DNA from: Klebsiella grimontii
GTDB lineage: Bacteria; Pseudomonadota; Gammaproteobacteria; Enterobacterales; Enterobacteriaceae
Reading direction: 5' to 3'
NCBI RefSeq assembly: GCF_900200035.1
Contig: NZ_FZTC01000006.1
Location: 37,973-101,972, forward strand
Length of the DNA stretch: 64,000 nt
In this document: positions 9,217-17,462 of the stretch, piece by piece
Layout: every line of letters starts with the position of its first letter
How positions within the stretch are numbered: the first letter of the stretch is position 1
Notes under the pieces: model-generated
Seen by the model: the letters and a program-made list of their open reading frames with translations, nothing else
What the model was told of the DNA's origin: nothing
The model's database searches: none
Program-made: the position numbers and the translations under genes

Positions 9217-10065
9217 GTGGCAGCTCAGCTGATTCTTCGCAAAGATGAATTTTTCGCCTCTCCCGCTCAGGCGGTGGCGGTAGCGGATCGCTATCCGCAA
9301 AACGTCTTCGCCGAGCACACCCACGAGTTCTGCGAACTGGTGCTGGTGTGGCGGGGGAACGGCCTGCACGTCCTTAACGATCGCCCGTGGCGCATTACCC
9401 GCGGCGATCTGTTCTATATCCGCGCGGAAGACAAACACTCCTACGCCTCGGTGAACGATCTCGTCCTGCAAAACGTCATTTACTGCCCGGACCGGCTGCG
9501 GCTTAACTTTGACTGGGCGGCGCACATTCCCGGCCTGTTCGGTACTCCGTGGGTTCCGCACTGGCGGATTGGCAGCAGCGGCATGGCGCAGGTCAGGCAG
9601 GTGATTACCCAGCTTGAACATGAGAGCAGCCGCAGCGATGCGCAGGCCAATAATATGGCCGAGCTGCTGTTTGCCCAGCTGGCGCTTATTCTTCAGCGCT
9701 ATCGCTACGCCACCGATAATCTGGCGGCGACGCAAAGCGAAGCGCTGCTCGATAAGCTGCTCACCGAGCTGGCGGGCAGCCTCAACCGTCCCTTCTTTCT
9801 TGACCGTTTTTGCGAGCGGGAAGGGTGCAGCGAACGCGCGCTGCGCCAGCAGTTTCGTCAGCAGACGGGGATGACCATCAACCACTACCTGCGCCAGCTG
9901 CGCATCTGCCACGCGCAGTATCTGTTGCAGCATACTGAACGGCTGATTGGCGAGGTGGCGATGCAGTGCGGATTTGAAGACAGCAATTACTTTTCGGTCG
10001 TGTTTAACCGCGAGATAGGCATGACGCCGGGGCAGTGGCGGCAGCGCAGTCGCGTAGTGGTCTGA
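9217..10065 (+). CDS. rhaR: Rhamnose-responsive activator RhaR (AraC family)
   Basis: An AraC/XylS regulator that activates the rhaSR promoter in response to L-rhamnose. An ATG at 9184 would give 293 residues, but the GTG at 9217 is chosen: it has GGAG eight bases upstream and gives [15 protein letters not shown], which aligns with the E. coli start (MAHQLKLLKDDFF), for 282 residues. Sensing domain: [23 protein letters not shown]-terminal helix-turn-helix: [17 protein letters not shown] and [20 protein letters not shown]. rhaT does not follow directly as in E. coli; a 10-kb accessory cluster intervenes. Confidence 0.95.
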   Translation: MAAQLILRKDEFFASPAQAVAVADRYPQNVFAEHTHEFCELVLVWRGNGLHVLNDRPWRITRGDLFYIRAEDKHSYASVNDLVLQNVIYCPDRLRLNFDWAAHIPGLFGTPWVPHWRIGSSGMAQVRQVITQLEHESSRSDAQANNMAELLFAQLALILQRYRYATDNLAATQSEALLDKLLTELAGSLNRPFFLDRFCEREGCSERALRQQFRQQTGMTINHYLRQLRICHAQYLLQHTERLIGEVAMQCGFEDSNYFSVVFNREIGMTPGQWRQRSRVVV

Positions 10066-10142
10066 TTGATTAGTTTTTGTAATGTATTTTCTGAAATGTT
10101 TATTCTGCATTTAGTAAAAAACAAAATAAATATTTAATGCTC

Positions 10143-10185
10143 TGTGGAATAAATCACAGTTATTGCCCTTTTTTTACTCTACACT
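10143..10185 (+). promoter_or_regulatory. CRP site and candidate class II promoter of the PTS/mannosidase cluster
   Basis: TGTGG-AATAAA-TCACA at 10143-10158 matches the CRP consensus well. A -10-like TACACT lies at 10180-10185, which would place the start near 10192 and the CRP site centre near -41.5, the class II position. The flanking DNA (10073-10140) is notably AT-rich. It is the only convincing promoter signal between rhaR and the EIIB gene. Motifs are seen; the transcription start is inferred. Confidence 0.6.
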
Positions 10186-10211
10186 CGCTGTACTATTTTC
10201 ACGGAGGCCTT

Positions 10212-10754
10212 ATGTTAACCTCATTGATATTGCGAGTATTAAAAAGCATGACTTTAATTTTGCTTTCAATCGATAGCAAAATTAAAGTCATGCTTGCTGA
10301 TTCATGCTGGTTTAATTCCGTCAACGACCTGGCTGAAAGTGATATTGCTCCTGCGCCTTGTGATGAAATCCAGATAACCCAGAAGTGGTCCCAGCTTTGG
10401 GATTGCGCGGGCCAGGCGCTGTGTTCCGGGTTTAGCCAGGCCGTTCAGAAAGAGGGGCACTGCCGCCGCTTGCTGCCGCAGGCTTTACTGTGCTCGCGTA
10501 AGCGCGATGAACTGGCGTTCAGCTTCCGTATTTCCAGCCTGCATCAGCTTGTAGTGTGCCGCCACGCCAGCGGTGCCGATAGCGACAGCGTCGCAAATAA
10601 CCCAATTTGTTTTTCTCAAAGCACAATGCGCATTCTCGCCATTGTGCTTTTTTTATCGCCTGAATCGACCAGAAGGATGCGTTATGTACATTGTTTGTGT
10701 AGCTGCTTGCCCAACGGGCGTGGCCCATACCTATATGGCTGCGGAAGCGCTTGA
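10212..10754 (+). CDS. Doubtful open frame in the PTS-cluster leader
   Basis: An ATG at 10212 preceded by GGAGG (10203-10207) opens a 180-codon frame. It begins MLTSLILRVLKSMTLILLSI and continues through EIQITQKWSQLWDCAGQALC. It is not recognised. It runs through a large perfect inverted repeat (10244-10295) and an intrinsic terminator (10618-10654) and ends inside the EIIB gene in another frame, so the full frame is unlikely to be one real protein. The first 60-130 codons could be a leader peptide or a decayed gene; the good ribosome-binding site is the main argument for translation. Composition is cysteine-rich and unlike the neighbours. Confidence 0.2.
   Translation: MLTSLILRVLKSMTLILLSIDSKIKVMLADSCWFNSVNDLAESDIAPAPCDEIQITQKWSQLWDCAGQALCSGFSQAVQKEGHCRRLLPQALLCSRKRDELAFSFRISSLHQLVVCRHASGADSDSVANNPICFSQSTMRILAIVLFLSPESTRRMRYVHCLCSCLPNGRGPYLYGCGSA
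10244..10295. repeat. Perfect 21-bp inverted repeat with 10-nt loop
   Basis: The left arm at 10244-10264 (AAGCATGACTTTAATTTTGC plus T) is the exact reverse complement of the right arm at 10275-10295. The 10-nt loop contains ATCGAT. As RNA it would form an uninterrupted 21-bp hairpin just after the GGAGG-ATG at 10203-10214. No T-tract follows, so it is not a standard terminator. It could be an attenuation or antitermination element, a processing site, or a double-stranded operator. Confidence 0.9.
10618..10654 (+). terminator. Intrinsic terminator 30 bp before the EIIB start
   Basis: AAAGCACAATG at 10618-10628 pairs with CATTGTGCTTT at 10640-10650, followed by a run of T to 10654. It is a strong Rho-independent terminator upstream of the EIIB ATG (10684) and downstream of the candidate promoter at 10143-10185. 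It would end a leader transcript of about 460 nt unless read through. An attenuator or the end of a small RNA are both possible. Confidence 0.85.
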
Positions 10755-10998
10755 AATGACGGGTAACAACCGCGGTCATGAAGTGAAGGTTGAGACGCAG
10801 GGGAGCCTCGGTGCGGAGAACGTTATTACCGATGACGACCTGATGCGGGCGGATGCCGTCATTATTGCCGCCGATGTCGCTATCGATGGTAAAGAACGTT
10901 TTGACGGCATGATTAAGCTGGAGTGCGCCGTTTCCGATCCGATTAAATTTGGCGATGCCGTGTTTGAAGCGGTGGAGCAGGAGGTCGCCAATGGCTAA
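10684..10998 (+). CDS. PTS fructose-like enzyme IIB
   Basis: A 104-residue cytoplasmic phosphotransfer protein of the fructose-specific EIIB family (FruA-B/FrwB/FryB type). The phospho-accepting cysteine lies in VAACPTGVAHTYMAAEAL (Cys about residue 9), the family hallmark. It receives phosphate from the EIIA domain encoded at 14816-17302 and passes it to the sugar entering through EIIC. The ATG follows AGAAGGA with 7-nt spacing. Its last 8 nt overlap the EIIC start (ATGGCTAA), implying coupled translation. It is the first structural gene after the leader terminator. Substrate unknown; see the mannosidase. Confidence 0.92.
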   Translation: MYIVCVAACPTGVAHTYMAAEALEMTGNNRGHEVKVETQGSLGAENVITDDDLMRADAVIIAADVAIDGKERFDGMIKLECAVSDPIKFGDAVFEAVEQEVANG

Positions 10999-12118
10999 GT
11001 TTCAGGGGGGAGGGAAGCCTTCGGCGGGCGCTGAAGTGAAAAATGCGATTATGACAGGTGTTTCCTGGATGCTGCCGTTTGTCATTGCCGGTGCGGTGTT
11101 AATGGGGATTGCGCGTATCGGCGCTTCTGCCTGGGGCATTGATAATATCTGGGACGCCAGCCATGAGCAGGCCGCCAGCATCGTGGTACAGGCGCTGCAT
11201 AAGTTCGATGGTTTTGGCGGTCTGGCGCTATCCCTGATGCTGCCGGTGGTGGCGGGGTATATCAGCTTTGCGCTGGCGAATAAGCCGGGCCTGGCGCCGG
11301 GTATGGTCGGCGGGCTGCTGGCCAGCAATCTGGGAACCGGCTTTCTGGGCGCGCTGGCGGCGGGATTTGTCGCAGGCTATATCGTGCGGGCGCTCAATCG
11401 CTACGTAAAACTACCGAAAGCGCTGGCCTCAGCCGGGCCAATTTTTATTCTGCCAGTGGGCGGGACGCTGCTGACCTGCATCATTATGGCTTTTGTGATT
11501 GGCGCGCCGCTGGCGGCACTGAATCACGGTATGGAAAGCTGGCTGCTGTCGATGTCCGGGACAAATAAGGTTCTGCTGGCGGCGGTGATTGGCGGGATGG
11601 TGGGCTTTGACCTCGGCGGGCCGGTCAACAAGGCGGCGGTTACCACGGCGATGGCGCTGCTCGCTTCCGGTATTTACGATCCCAACACCGCCGCGCAGGT
11701 CGCGATAATTGTGCCGCCCATTGGTCTGGGCGTGGCGACGTTAATCTGGTCATCGCGCTTCCCTGAATCGCTACGAGAAGCGGGAAAAGCCTCGACGTTA
11801 ATGGGACTGATCGGTGTTTCAGAAGGGGCAATTCCTTTTGCGCTGGCAAACCCGCGCATCATCATCGTTAACGTTATTGGCTCTGCCGTGGGGGCGGCGA
11901 TGGCGGTAGGGCTAGGCTCGGTAAACCACGCGCCAATCTCTGGATTCTATGGCTGGCTGGCCGTTGAGAGCTGGCCCGTTTATGTCCTGTCTATCGCCTG
12001 CGGCTCAGCGATAATCGCAGTAGGATCGCTGCTTATTTTTCGCGGGGTTGCGGAGAGTGCAGAGAAAGACAGCGTGAAAAAAAACTCACCAGCGCCCAAA
12101 TTTAAAGCCAGTCGATAG
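10991..12118 (+). CDS. PTS fructose-like enzyme IIC permease
   Basis: A 375-residue integral membrane permease of the fructose-PTS family with about nine or ten hydrophobic segments. Typical motifs are MTGVSWMLPFVIAGAVLMG (about 19), GPIFILPVGGTLL (about 145) and GFDLGGPVNKAA (about 205). SEGAIPFALANP (about 275) resembles the substrate-site GITEGAIPFA motif of fructose EIIC proteins. It starts at the ATG overlapping the end of EIIB and has no fused A or B domain, as in FrwC/FryC. A GH38 mannosidase follows 95 bp downstream, so the transported sugar is probably a mannoside phosphorylated on entry, like mannosylglycerate through MngA. Confidence 0.92.
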   Translation: MAKFQGGGKPSAGAEVKNAIMTGVSWMLPFVIAGAVLMGIARIGASAWGIDNIWDASHEQAASIVVQALHKFDGFGGLALSLMLPVVAGYISFALANKPGLAPGMVGGLLASNLGTGFLGALAAGFVAGYIVRALNRYVKLPKALASAGPIFILPVGGTLLTCIIMAFVIGAPLAALNHGMESWLLSMSGTNKVLLAAVIGGMVGFDLGGPVNKAAVTTAMALLASGIYDPNTAAQVAIIVPPIGLGVATLIWSSRFPESLREAGKASTLMGLIGVSEGAIPFALANPRIIIVNVIGSAVGAAMAVGLGSVNHAPISGFYGWLAVESWPVYVLSIACGSAIIAVGSLLIFRGVAESAEKDSVKKNSPAPKFKASR

Positions 12119-12213
12119 ATGCGCGCTACGCGCCTCTGAATTTAAATTTTTTCTATTCAGTGTGGATAAATATTTGCACGGGATACGCATGTCTGAAAAC
12201 AGGAATATAACTA

Positions 12214-14811
12214 ATGAAAACCGTTCATTTAATTCAGCATACGCACTGGGATCGCGAATGGTATTTTACGGAGAATGATTCTCAGGCCCTGCTTTATTAT
12301 TTTATGGCCGATCTCCTGCAACGTCTGGAAGCCGATGAAACATTAGGTCCGTTTATGCTTGATGGCCAAACCGTAGTGCTCGAAGATTACTTTCAACTGG
12401 CACCGGAAAATCGCGAACGCGTGCAGGCGCTGGTGGCGGCAGGGCGGTTGTTAATTGGCCCGTGGTATACCCAGACGGATTTTCTGGTGGTCGGCGCGGA
12501 GTCCATCACCCGCAACCTGCTGCTGGGAACGCTGGACTGCGAAAAAATGGGGCCGCGTATGGCCGTGGGCTATATTCCGGACTCCTTTGGCCAGAGCGCG
12601 CAGCTACCGATGTTCCTCAATCAGTTCGCCATTGAGCATGCCGTGATCTGGCGAGGCTGGAGTGAATACGATAGCGAAAACAGCGAGTTTTGCTGGCGCA
12701 GCCAGGACGGTAGTTGCGTCACGACGGCAGTATTACCTCAGGGCTATGGTTGTGCGAAATGGCTGCCTACTGAGCCGGAGCAGGCCTGGCCGCGGCTCTC
12801 TGCGATCCTCGAAAAGCAGGGCCTCTTTAGCCGGAGTTCGCAGCTATTACTGCCCAACGGCAATGACCAGTCGCCTTTTGAATATGGTGTACCCGCGATG
12901 CTGGAGGCGCTGAACGCCCGGCAAAATCACTATCATTTTATCCGCAGTGATTTTAAGCGCTATTTTACCGCTCTTGCGCAGTCCGGCACGCCGCTGGATA
13001 CCTTTGAAGGCGAGCTGCTCAGTCCAAAATATATGCGTATCCATCGTGGGATTTTTTCCACCCGAATGGATATCAAACAGGCGAATGCCCGGCTGGAGAA
13101 TTTCCTCAGCCGCCAGCTTGAACCGCTGCTCAGCGTCGCTTGGCGCCTGGGGCTTCCATATCCGCAGCAGGCGGTAGAGGCCATCTGGCGCGAGATGATG
13201 AAATCTCACGCTCACGATAGCATCGGCGGGTGTAACTCTGACCGGGTTAACGCGATGGTAAAAGCCCGGCTGTTATCTGGCCAGGAGAAAGCAAGCCAGC
13301 TCTATGAACTGAATATGCAGATGCTGGCGAAAGGGATCAGCGCGCAGCAGCAGGGTAAGAAAATCCTGGTTTTTAATGCGTTGCCCTACACACGTGATGG
13401 CCTGGTAGCGCTGACGCTATACCTTCCCGGCGCTGATTTTCGCATTGTTGATGGTGATGGGCAGACCTGCCGTTGGCAAATCTTGCGCGAAACATCACAG
13501 GACATGTCGGTCATAGTCCAGGAGCTGTCGAACAGTAGCGAAGCGGTTTTTTATCGCAAATGCGAAATCTTACTGGAAGCCTCCGCTCTGCCCGCCTGCG
13601 GCTATACAACGTTTTATCTGCAAGAAGGGAGGGCGTGTGATTTTGCCGCTCCGTCATCGGCAGACAGCGCGCTGGAGAATCCCTGGCTGCGCCTGACGCT
13701 TGAGCAGGGGCGCATCGTTCTGCTGGATAAACGCAGCGGTAAGCGCTGGGCGGACTTAATCCAGTTGGTGGATGGCGGCGATGCGGGGGATACCTATAAC
13801 TATTCCCCGCCGGAAATTGACTGGCGCATTAGCGCGGAAGGGGCGCTGGTGTCCGTCGCCTGGCAGCAGGGCGCGTTGGCCGATACGCTGGCGCTGAGCT
13901 GGTCTATTGCTGCTCCGTTGACCCTGGAAGATCGCCTGCGTCGTCAGCGTAATGCGCGGCTCGACGTCAATATGCTGATTACGCTGGAGCATCAACGTCC
14001 CGTGCTTGATGTGCAGGTTCACGTTAACAACACCCTGCGCGATCATCGCCTACAGGTTGAAATACCCACTGACATCGCGCAAAGCGTCCATTTCGCCGAT
14101 CAGCCGTTTGGCCTGATTCACCGCGATAATCGGCCTTCAACGCTGGATGTCTGGCAACAGGAAAACTGGAGCGAAGCGCCGACCGCGCTCTGGCCGATGC
14201 AAAGTCTGGTTATGATGCACGATGGACAGCAAGGCATGAGCGTGGTGACGGAGGGATTACGCGAATATGAGATCCCCGAGGAACGTCCGTCCGTACTGGC
14301 GATCACCTTGCTGCGCAGCGTGGGATGGCTGGGGAAAGCCGGCATGCCCTGGCGACCGGGCCGGGCTTCCGGTATGGCTCTCCCCTCGCCGGACTCGCAA
14401 ATTGCAGGTGAATTCACCGCCCGATTCGCCCTGATTCCGCTGCACGATGGTGAAAGCCCGAACTTCTGGCGCGAAGTGGAGGCCTGGCGTACACCTGCTA
14501 TTGGCTGGCTGGATTCAGGCTGGGCGCGATTCAAAACCAACCCTTCAGAACAGACCTTCCCGGCGGCGTACAGCCTGCTGCGCTGGGATACGGCGCTGCA
14601 TTTCAGCACCTTGAAAAAGGCACAGTATGAAGAGGCATTAATTTTGCGTGGCTGGAACCCTGGTTCGCAGCCGGTTAGCAGCCTGACGCCTGAAACGGTT
14701 GATGACCTGTGCGAGGTCACGCTCGCCGAACAGCCTTGCGCCCTCCCTCGCACATGCGTGCCCGCCTGCGCACCTGTTACCTGGCGCATTGCGTCGAACT
14801 CTAGAGGATAA
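12214..14811 (+). CDS. GH38 alpha-mannosidase (MngB-type)
   Basis: An 865-residue glycoside hydrolase of family 38, similar along its length to E. coli MngB (mannosylglycerate hydrolase). The N-terminal metal site is HTHWDREWYF (about residue 9), the active-site strand GYIPDSFGQSAQLP (about 118), and SHAHDSIGGCNSD (about 331) gives further zinc ligands; a beta-sandwich region follows. No signal peptide, so it acts in the cytoplasm, presumably on a mannoside that arrives phosphorylated. Unlike mngRAB there is no adjacent MngR regulator and the PTS parts are split. The next gene starts 5 bp after its stop. Family is certain; the exact substrate is unknown. Confidence 0.93.
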   Translation: MKTVHLIQHTHWDREWYFTENDSQALLYYFMADLLQRLEADETLGPFMLDGQTVVLEDYFQLAPENRERVQALVAAGRLLIGPWYTQTDFLVVGAESITRNLLLGTLDCEKMGPRMAVGYIPDSFGQSAQLPMFLNQFAIEHAVIWRGWSEYDSENSEFCWRSQDGSCVTTAVLPQGYGCAKWLPTEPEQAWPRLSAILEKQGLFSRSSQLLLPNGNDQSPFEYGVPAMLEALNARQNHYHFIRSDFKRYFTALAQSGTPLDTFEGELLSPKYMRIHRGIFSTRMDIKQANARLENFLSRQLEPLLSVAWRLGLPYPQQAVEAIWREMMKSHAHDSIGGCNSDRVNAMVKARLLSGQEKASQLYELNMQMLAKGISAQQQGKKILVFNALPYTRDGLVALTLYLPGADFRIVDGDGQTCRWQILRETSQDMSVIVQELSNSSEAVFYRKCEILLEASALPACGYTTFYLQEGRACDFAAPSSADSALENPWLRLTLEQGRIVLLDKRSGKRWADLIQLVDGGDAGDTYNYSPPEIDWRISAEGALVSVAWQQGALADTLALSWSIAAPLTLEDRLRRQRNARLDVNMLITLEHQRPVLDVQVHVNNTLRDHRLQVEIPTDIAQSVHFADQPFGLIHRDNRPSTLDVWQQENWSEAPTALWPMQSLVMMHDGQQGMSVVTEGLREYEIPEERPSVLAITLLRSVGWLGKAGMPWRPGRASGMALPSPDSQIAGEFTARFALIPLHDGESPNFWREVEAWRTPAIGWLDSGWARFKTNPSEQTFPAAYSLLRWDTALHFSTLKKAQYEEALILRGWNPGSQPVSSLTPETVDDLCEVTLAEQPCALPRTCVPACAPVTWRIASNSRG

Positions 14812-14815
14812 CGTT

Positions 14816-17302
14816 GTGTTGAAGATTTCTTTTATCTGCCCGCTGGAAAACGGGCTACATGCGCGACCCGCCAGCGAACTGGAGCAACGCGTCAACGCCT
14901 TTAGCGCCCGGATTGATCTGTGTAATTTGCGTAACCAACGACGGGCGGATGCGCGCAGCGTGCTGGCGATGATTGGTGCGGATGTGGTCTATCAGGATCC
15001 GTGTGAACTGGTGATTGATGGCCAGGATGAGGCGGCGGCGTATCAGGCGCTGAGGCGGTTTATTCATGATGAATTGGCCGGGTGCGATGCGCCCGTTGCG
15101 GTGGTTTCAACTCGCTCTGAGCAACCTTTACCGGTGTTCCTTGCGCAGACAACTTCGCCTTTTGTGCGCGGCAACGGCGTGAGCCCGGGGCTGGCCCTTG
15201 GCAGGACGATGCTGCTGGGAACGGTCGATCTGTGGGCGCTGGCGCAGCAGCAAGAACCAGAAGAATCCGCAGCTCAGCATAACGCCATGCAACATGCGCT
15301 GCTTCAGGTCCGTCAGCAGCTGCGCCAGGAGCATCAGCATGCACAAGGGGACGCGGCGTCGGTGTTACAGGCGCACAGTAAGCTGCTGGATGACGCGCTT
15401 CTGGAAAGCACATTACTCGCGCCTCGCCAGCAGAGAAATACCCTGGCGGCGCTGGCGGCGGCGTTGGATGAGCTTTGCGCTCCTCTGCGCGAAAGCAGAA
15501 GCGTCTATTTACGCCAGCGGGTGCTGGACCTGCAGGATCTCGGGCTGCGTCTGGCGGCATATCTGACAGCGCAGCCGCTTACTACGCTTGCGCCTTTGCT
15601 TCAGGATACGATTGTAATAAGCCCCGCGCCGATGACCCCTGGCCAGCTTCTGGCGCTGCGTGGCCCCAGGCTGAAAGGGATTATTATGGGCGATGGCGGC
15701 GAAACGTCGCATACGGTGATTCTGGCGCGTTCGTTTGGTATCCCGCTGCTCAGTCTGCCTGTGGCGGAATCGGGGTCGATACCGGGTGGTGAAACGCTGC
15801 TGCTCGATGCTCGCCGTGGCGTAGCGATCCTCTCACCGGACGCGGTGGCGCAGCGTTGGTATCAGCTGGAAACGGAAAAACATCAGCGTATTGCTAACCG
15901 CCTGCAACCGTTTATCGACCAGCCAGGGGTCATGCAGGATGGCGAAGGCGTTACGCTGCTGGCGAATATAGCCCTGGCTGCGGAAGCCGATTCGGCGTTT
16001 GCTGCCGGAGCGCAGGGTATTGGGCTGTTCCGTACGGAAATGCTCTTCTGCGAACGCAGCTCGCCGCCCGACGAAGAAGAGCAGTACCAGGCTTATCGTC
16101 ATGTGCTGGAGCAGGCGCAGGGCCGCAAAGTGGTGATCCGCACGCTGGATATTGGCGGCGATAAGCCCTGCGACTACCTGAATTTACCTGAGGAAGAGAA
16201 TCCGTTCCTCGGCTGGCGCGGGGTTCGCCTTTATCCCGCATTTATGGCCCTTTTTGTCACCCAGATGCGGGCGCTTTTGCGCGCCAGCGCCGTCGGGCCG
16301 TTGCATATTATGGCTCCGATGGTGGCGACGCTTGAGGAGATTAAGTGGTTGCATACGCAGTTCACGCAGACTCAGGCTGAGCTGACGGCGCAGGGTGTGG
16401 CGACCGGAACCTGGTCACTGGGCATGATGGCTGAAGTCCCCTCGGTGCTTTATTTACTGGATAAAGCCGCCGCCTGGATTGATTTTGTTTCCATTGGCAG
16501 TAACGACCTGGCGCAGTATTTTCTCGCCTGCGACCGGGGCAATGCCAGCGTACGCCATCTTTACAATTACTTTGATCCGGCATTTTTGCAGCTGCTGCAA
16601 GAGATGACGGCGCGGGCGCATCGTGCAGGCGTGGAGATTAGCCTGTGCGGAGAAATGGGCGGCGACCCGCAGGCGCTGCCGCTGCTGCTGGGGGCCGGGC
16701 TGCGCCATATCAGTATGTCCGCCAGCCGTATCGGTAGCGCGAAAGCGCAGTTAACAACGCTTTCCGCCGTTGAATGCCAGCAGATGCTGAAACAGGTCGT
16801 GGCGGCCGAGAGCGGGCAAGATGTGGTGGCCCTTTTGCAGAAACAGTCGATAACTACCTTTCCGGTATTCGATCCCCGGCTGATCCTGCTCGATCGGGGC
16901 ATTGACGCTAAGGCTGAGGTGATTAAGCGCCTGACCGACAACCTGGAAATTGAGCAGCGTGCGCGCTGTGGTGCGGAGGTGGAAGCGGCAATCTGGCAGC
17001 GCGAGGCCATCTTTTCAACCGCCCTGGGTTTTGCTATCGCGCTCCCCCACTGCAAATCGCCCGCCGTTACCAGCAGCAGCGTATCGGTTATGCGTCTCGC
17101 TTCACCGCTGGCGTGGAATGAGGAGGTTTCCGTATCGCTGATAATTATGCTGACAGTGAGTGAGGAGGAGAAAGGTGACCATATGAAAATATTTTCTCGG
17201 CTGGCAAGAAAATTAATGCATGCTGATTTTCGCCAACAATTGCTGGAGGGCAATAACCCGCAGGCGGTTGCCGAATTGCTGCAACGGGAAATTGCGATGT
17301 AA
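14816..17302 (+). CDS. Multiphosphoryl transfer protein (HPr-EI-EIIA fusion)
   Basis: An 828-residue cytoplasmic phosphorelay protein of the PtsA/FryA type. The GTG at 14816 is used, with AGAGGA 7 nt upstream, giving LKISFICPLENGLHARPAS. HPr domain about 1-85 (active His in LHARPAS). Enzyme I about 115-675, with phospho-His motif GGETSHTVILARSFGIP, PEP-binding GLFRTEMLF, IRTLDIGGDKP and the C-terminal SLCGEMGGDP. Fructose-type EIIA about 680-828, with active His in GFAIALPHCKSP. It can carry phosphate from PEP to EIIB without the general PtsH/PtsI. It lies 5 bp after the mannosidase, so it is translated in the same unit. Confidence 0.94.
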   Translation: MLKISFICPLENGLHARPASELEQRVNAFSARIDLCNLRNQRRADARSVLAMIGADVVYQDPCELVIDGQDEAAAYQALRRFIHDELAGCDAPVAVVSTRSEQPLPVFLAQTTSPFVRGNGVSPGLALGRTMLLGTVDLWALAQQQEPEESAAQHNAMQHALLQVRQQLRQEHQHAQGDAASVLQAHSKLLDDALLESTLLAPRQQRNTLAALAAALDELCAPLRESRSVYLRQRVLDLQDLGLRLAAYLTAQPLTTLAPLLQDTIVISPAPMTPGQLLALRGPRLKGIIMGDGGETSHTVILARSFGIPLLSLPVAESGSIPGGETLLLDARRGVAILSPDAVAQRWYQLETEKHQRIANRLQPFIDQPGVMQDGEGVTLLANIALAAEADSAFAAGAQGIGLFRTEMLFCERSSPPDEEEQYQAYRHVLEQAQGRKVVIRTLDIGGDKPCDYLNLPEEENPFLGWRGVRLYPAFMALFVTQMRALLRASAVGPLHIMAPMVATLEEIKWLHTQFTQTQAELTAQGVATGTWSLGMMAEVPSVLYLLDKAAAWIDFVSIGSNDLAQYFLACDRGNASVRHLYNYFDPAFLQLLQEMTARAHRAGVEISLCGEMGGDPQALPLLLGAGLRHISMSASRIGSAKAQLTTLSAVECQQMLKQVVAAESGQDVVALLQKQSITTFPVFDPRLILLDRGIDAKAEVIKRLTDNLEIEQRARCGAEVEAAIWQREAIFSTALGFAIALPHCKSPAVTSSSVSVMRLASPLAWNEEVSVSLIIMLTVSEEEKGDHMKIFSRLARKLMHADFRQQLLEGNNPQAVAELLQREIAM

Positions 17303-17357
17303 TTATTTAGCCGTTGCTAAAAGTTAATTTATTGATGTGCTGATTTTTACTGCTTTC

Positions 17358-17384
17358 AGGGCAGCGGCATCGTGCTGCCTTTAT
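17358..17384 (+). terminator. Weak hairpin after the PTS fusion gene
   Basis: GGCAGC at 17360-17365 pairs with GCTGCC at 17374-17379, followed by TTTATT. It may partly terminate the EIIB-to-fusion transcript before the porin gene. A strong Shine-Dalgarno-like AGGAGGAG at 17398-17405 follows with no ATG at usable distance. The 160-bp gap holds nothing else recognised. Confidence 0.4.
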
Positions 17385-17462
17385 TCACTACGTAATCAGG
17401 AGGAGAAACATTTCTTTAGTTAGCTTTCTTATTTTAATAAATTAATAAAATGGATGATTCTT

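Noticed and set aside
9154..10110. 318-codon minus-strand frame opposite rhaR
   Set aside because: RhaR on the plus strand matches a known family end to end; the opposite frame has no recognisable domain and arises from high GC.
10244..10295. Considered an insertion-sequence end pair or integron attC
   Set aside because: No transposase, no target duplication and no attC core motif are visible; the short spacing suits an RNA hairpin better.
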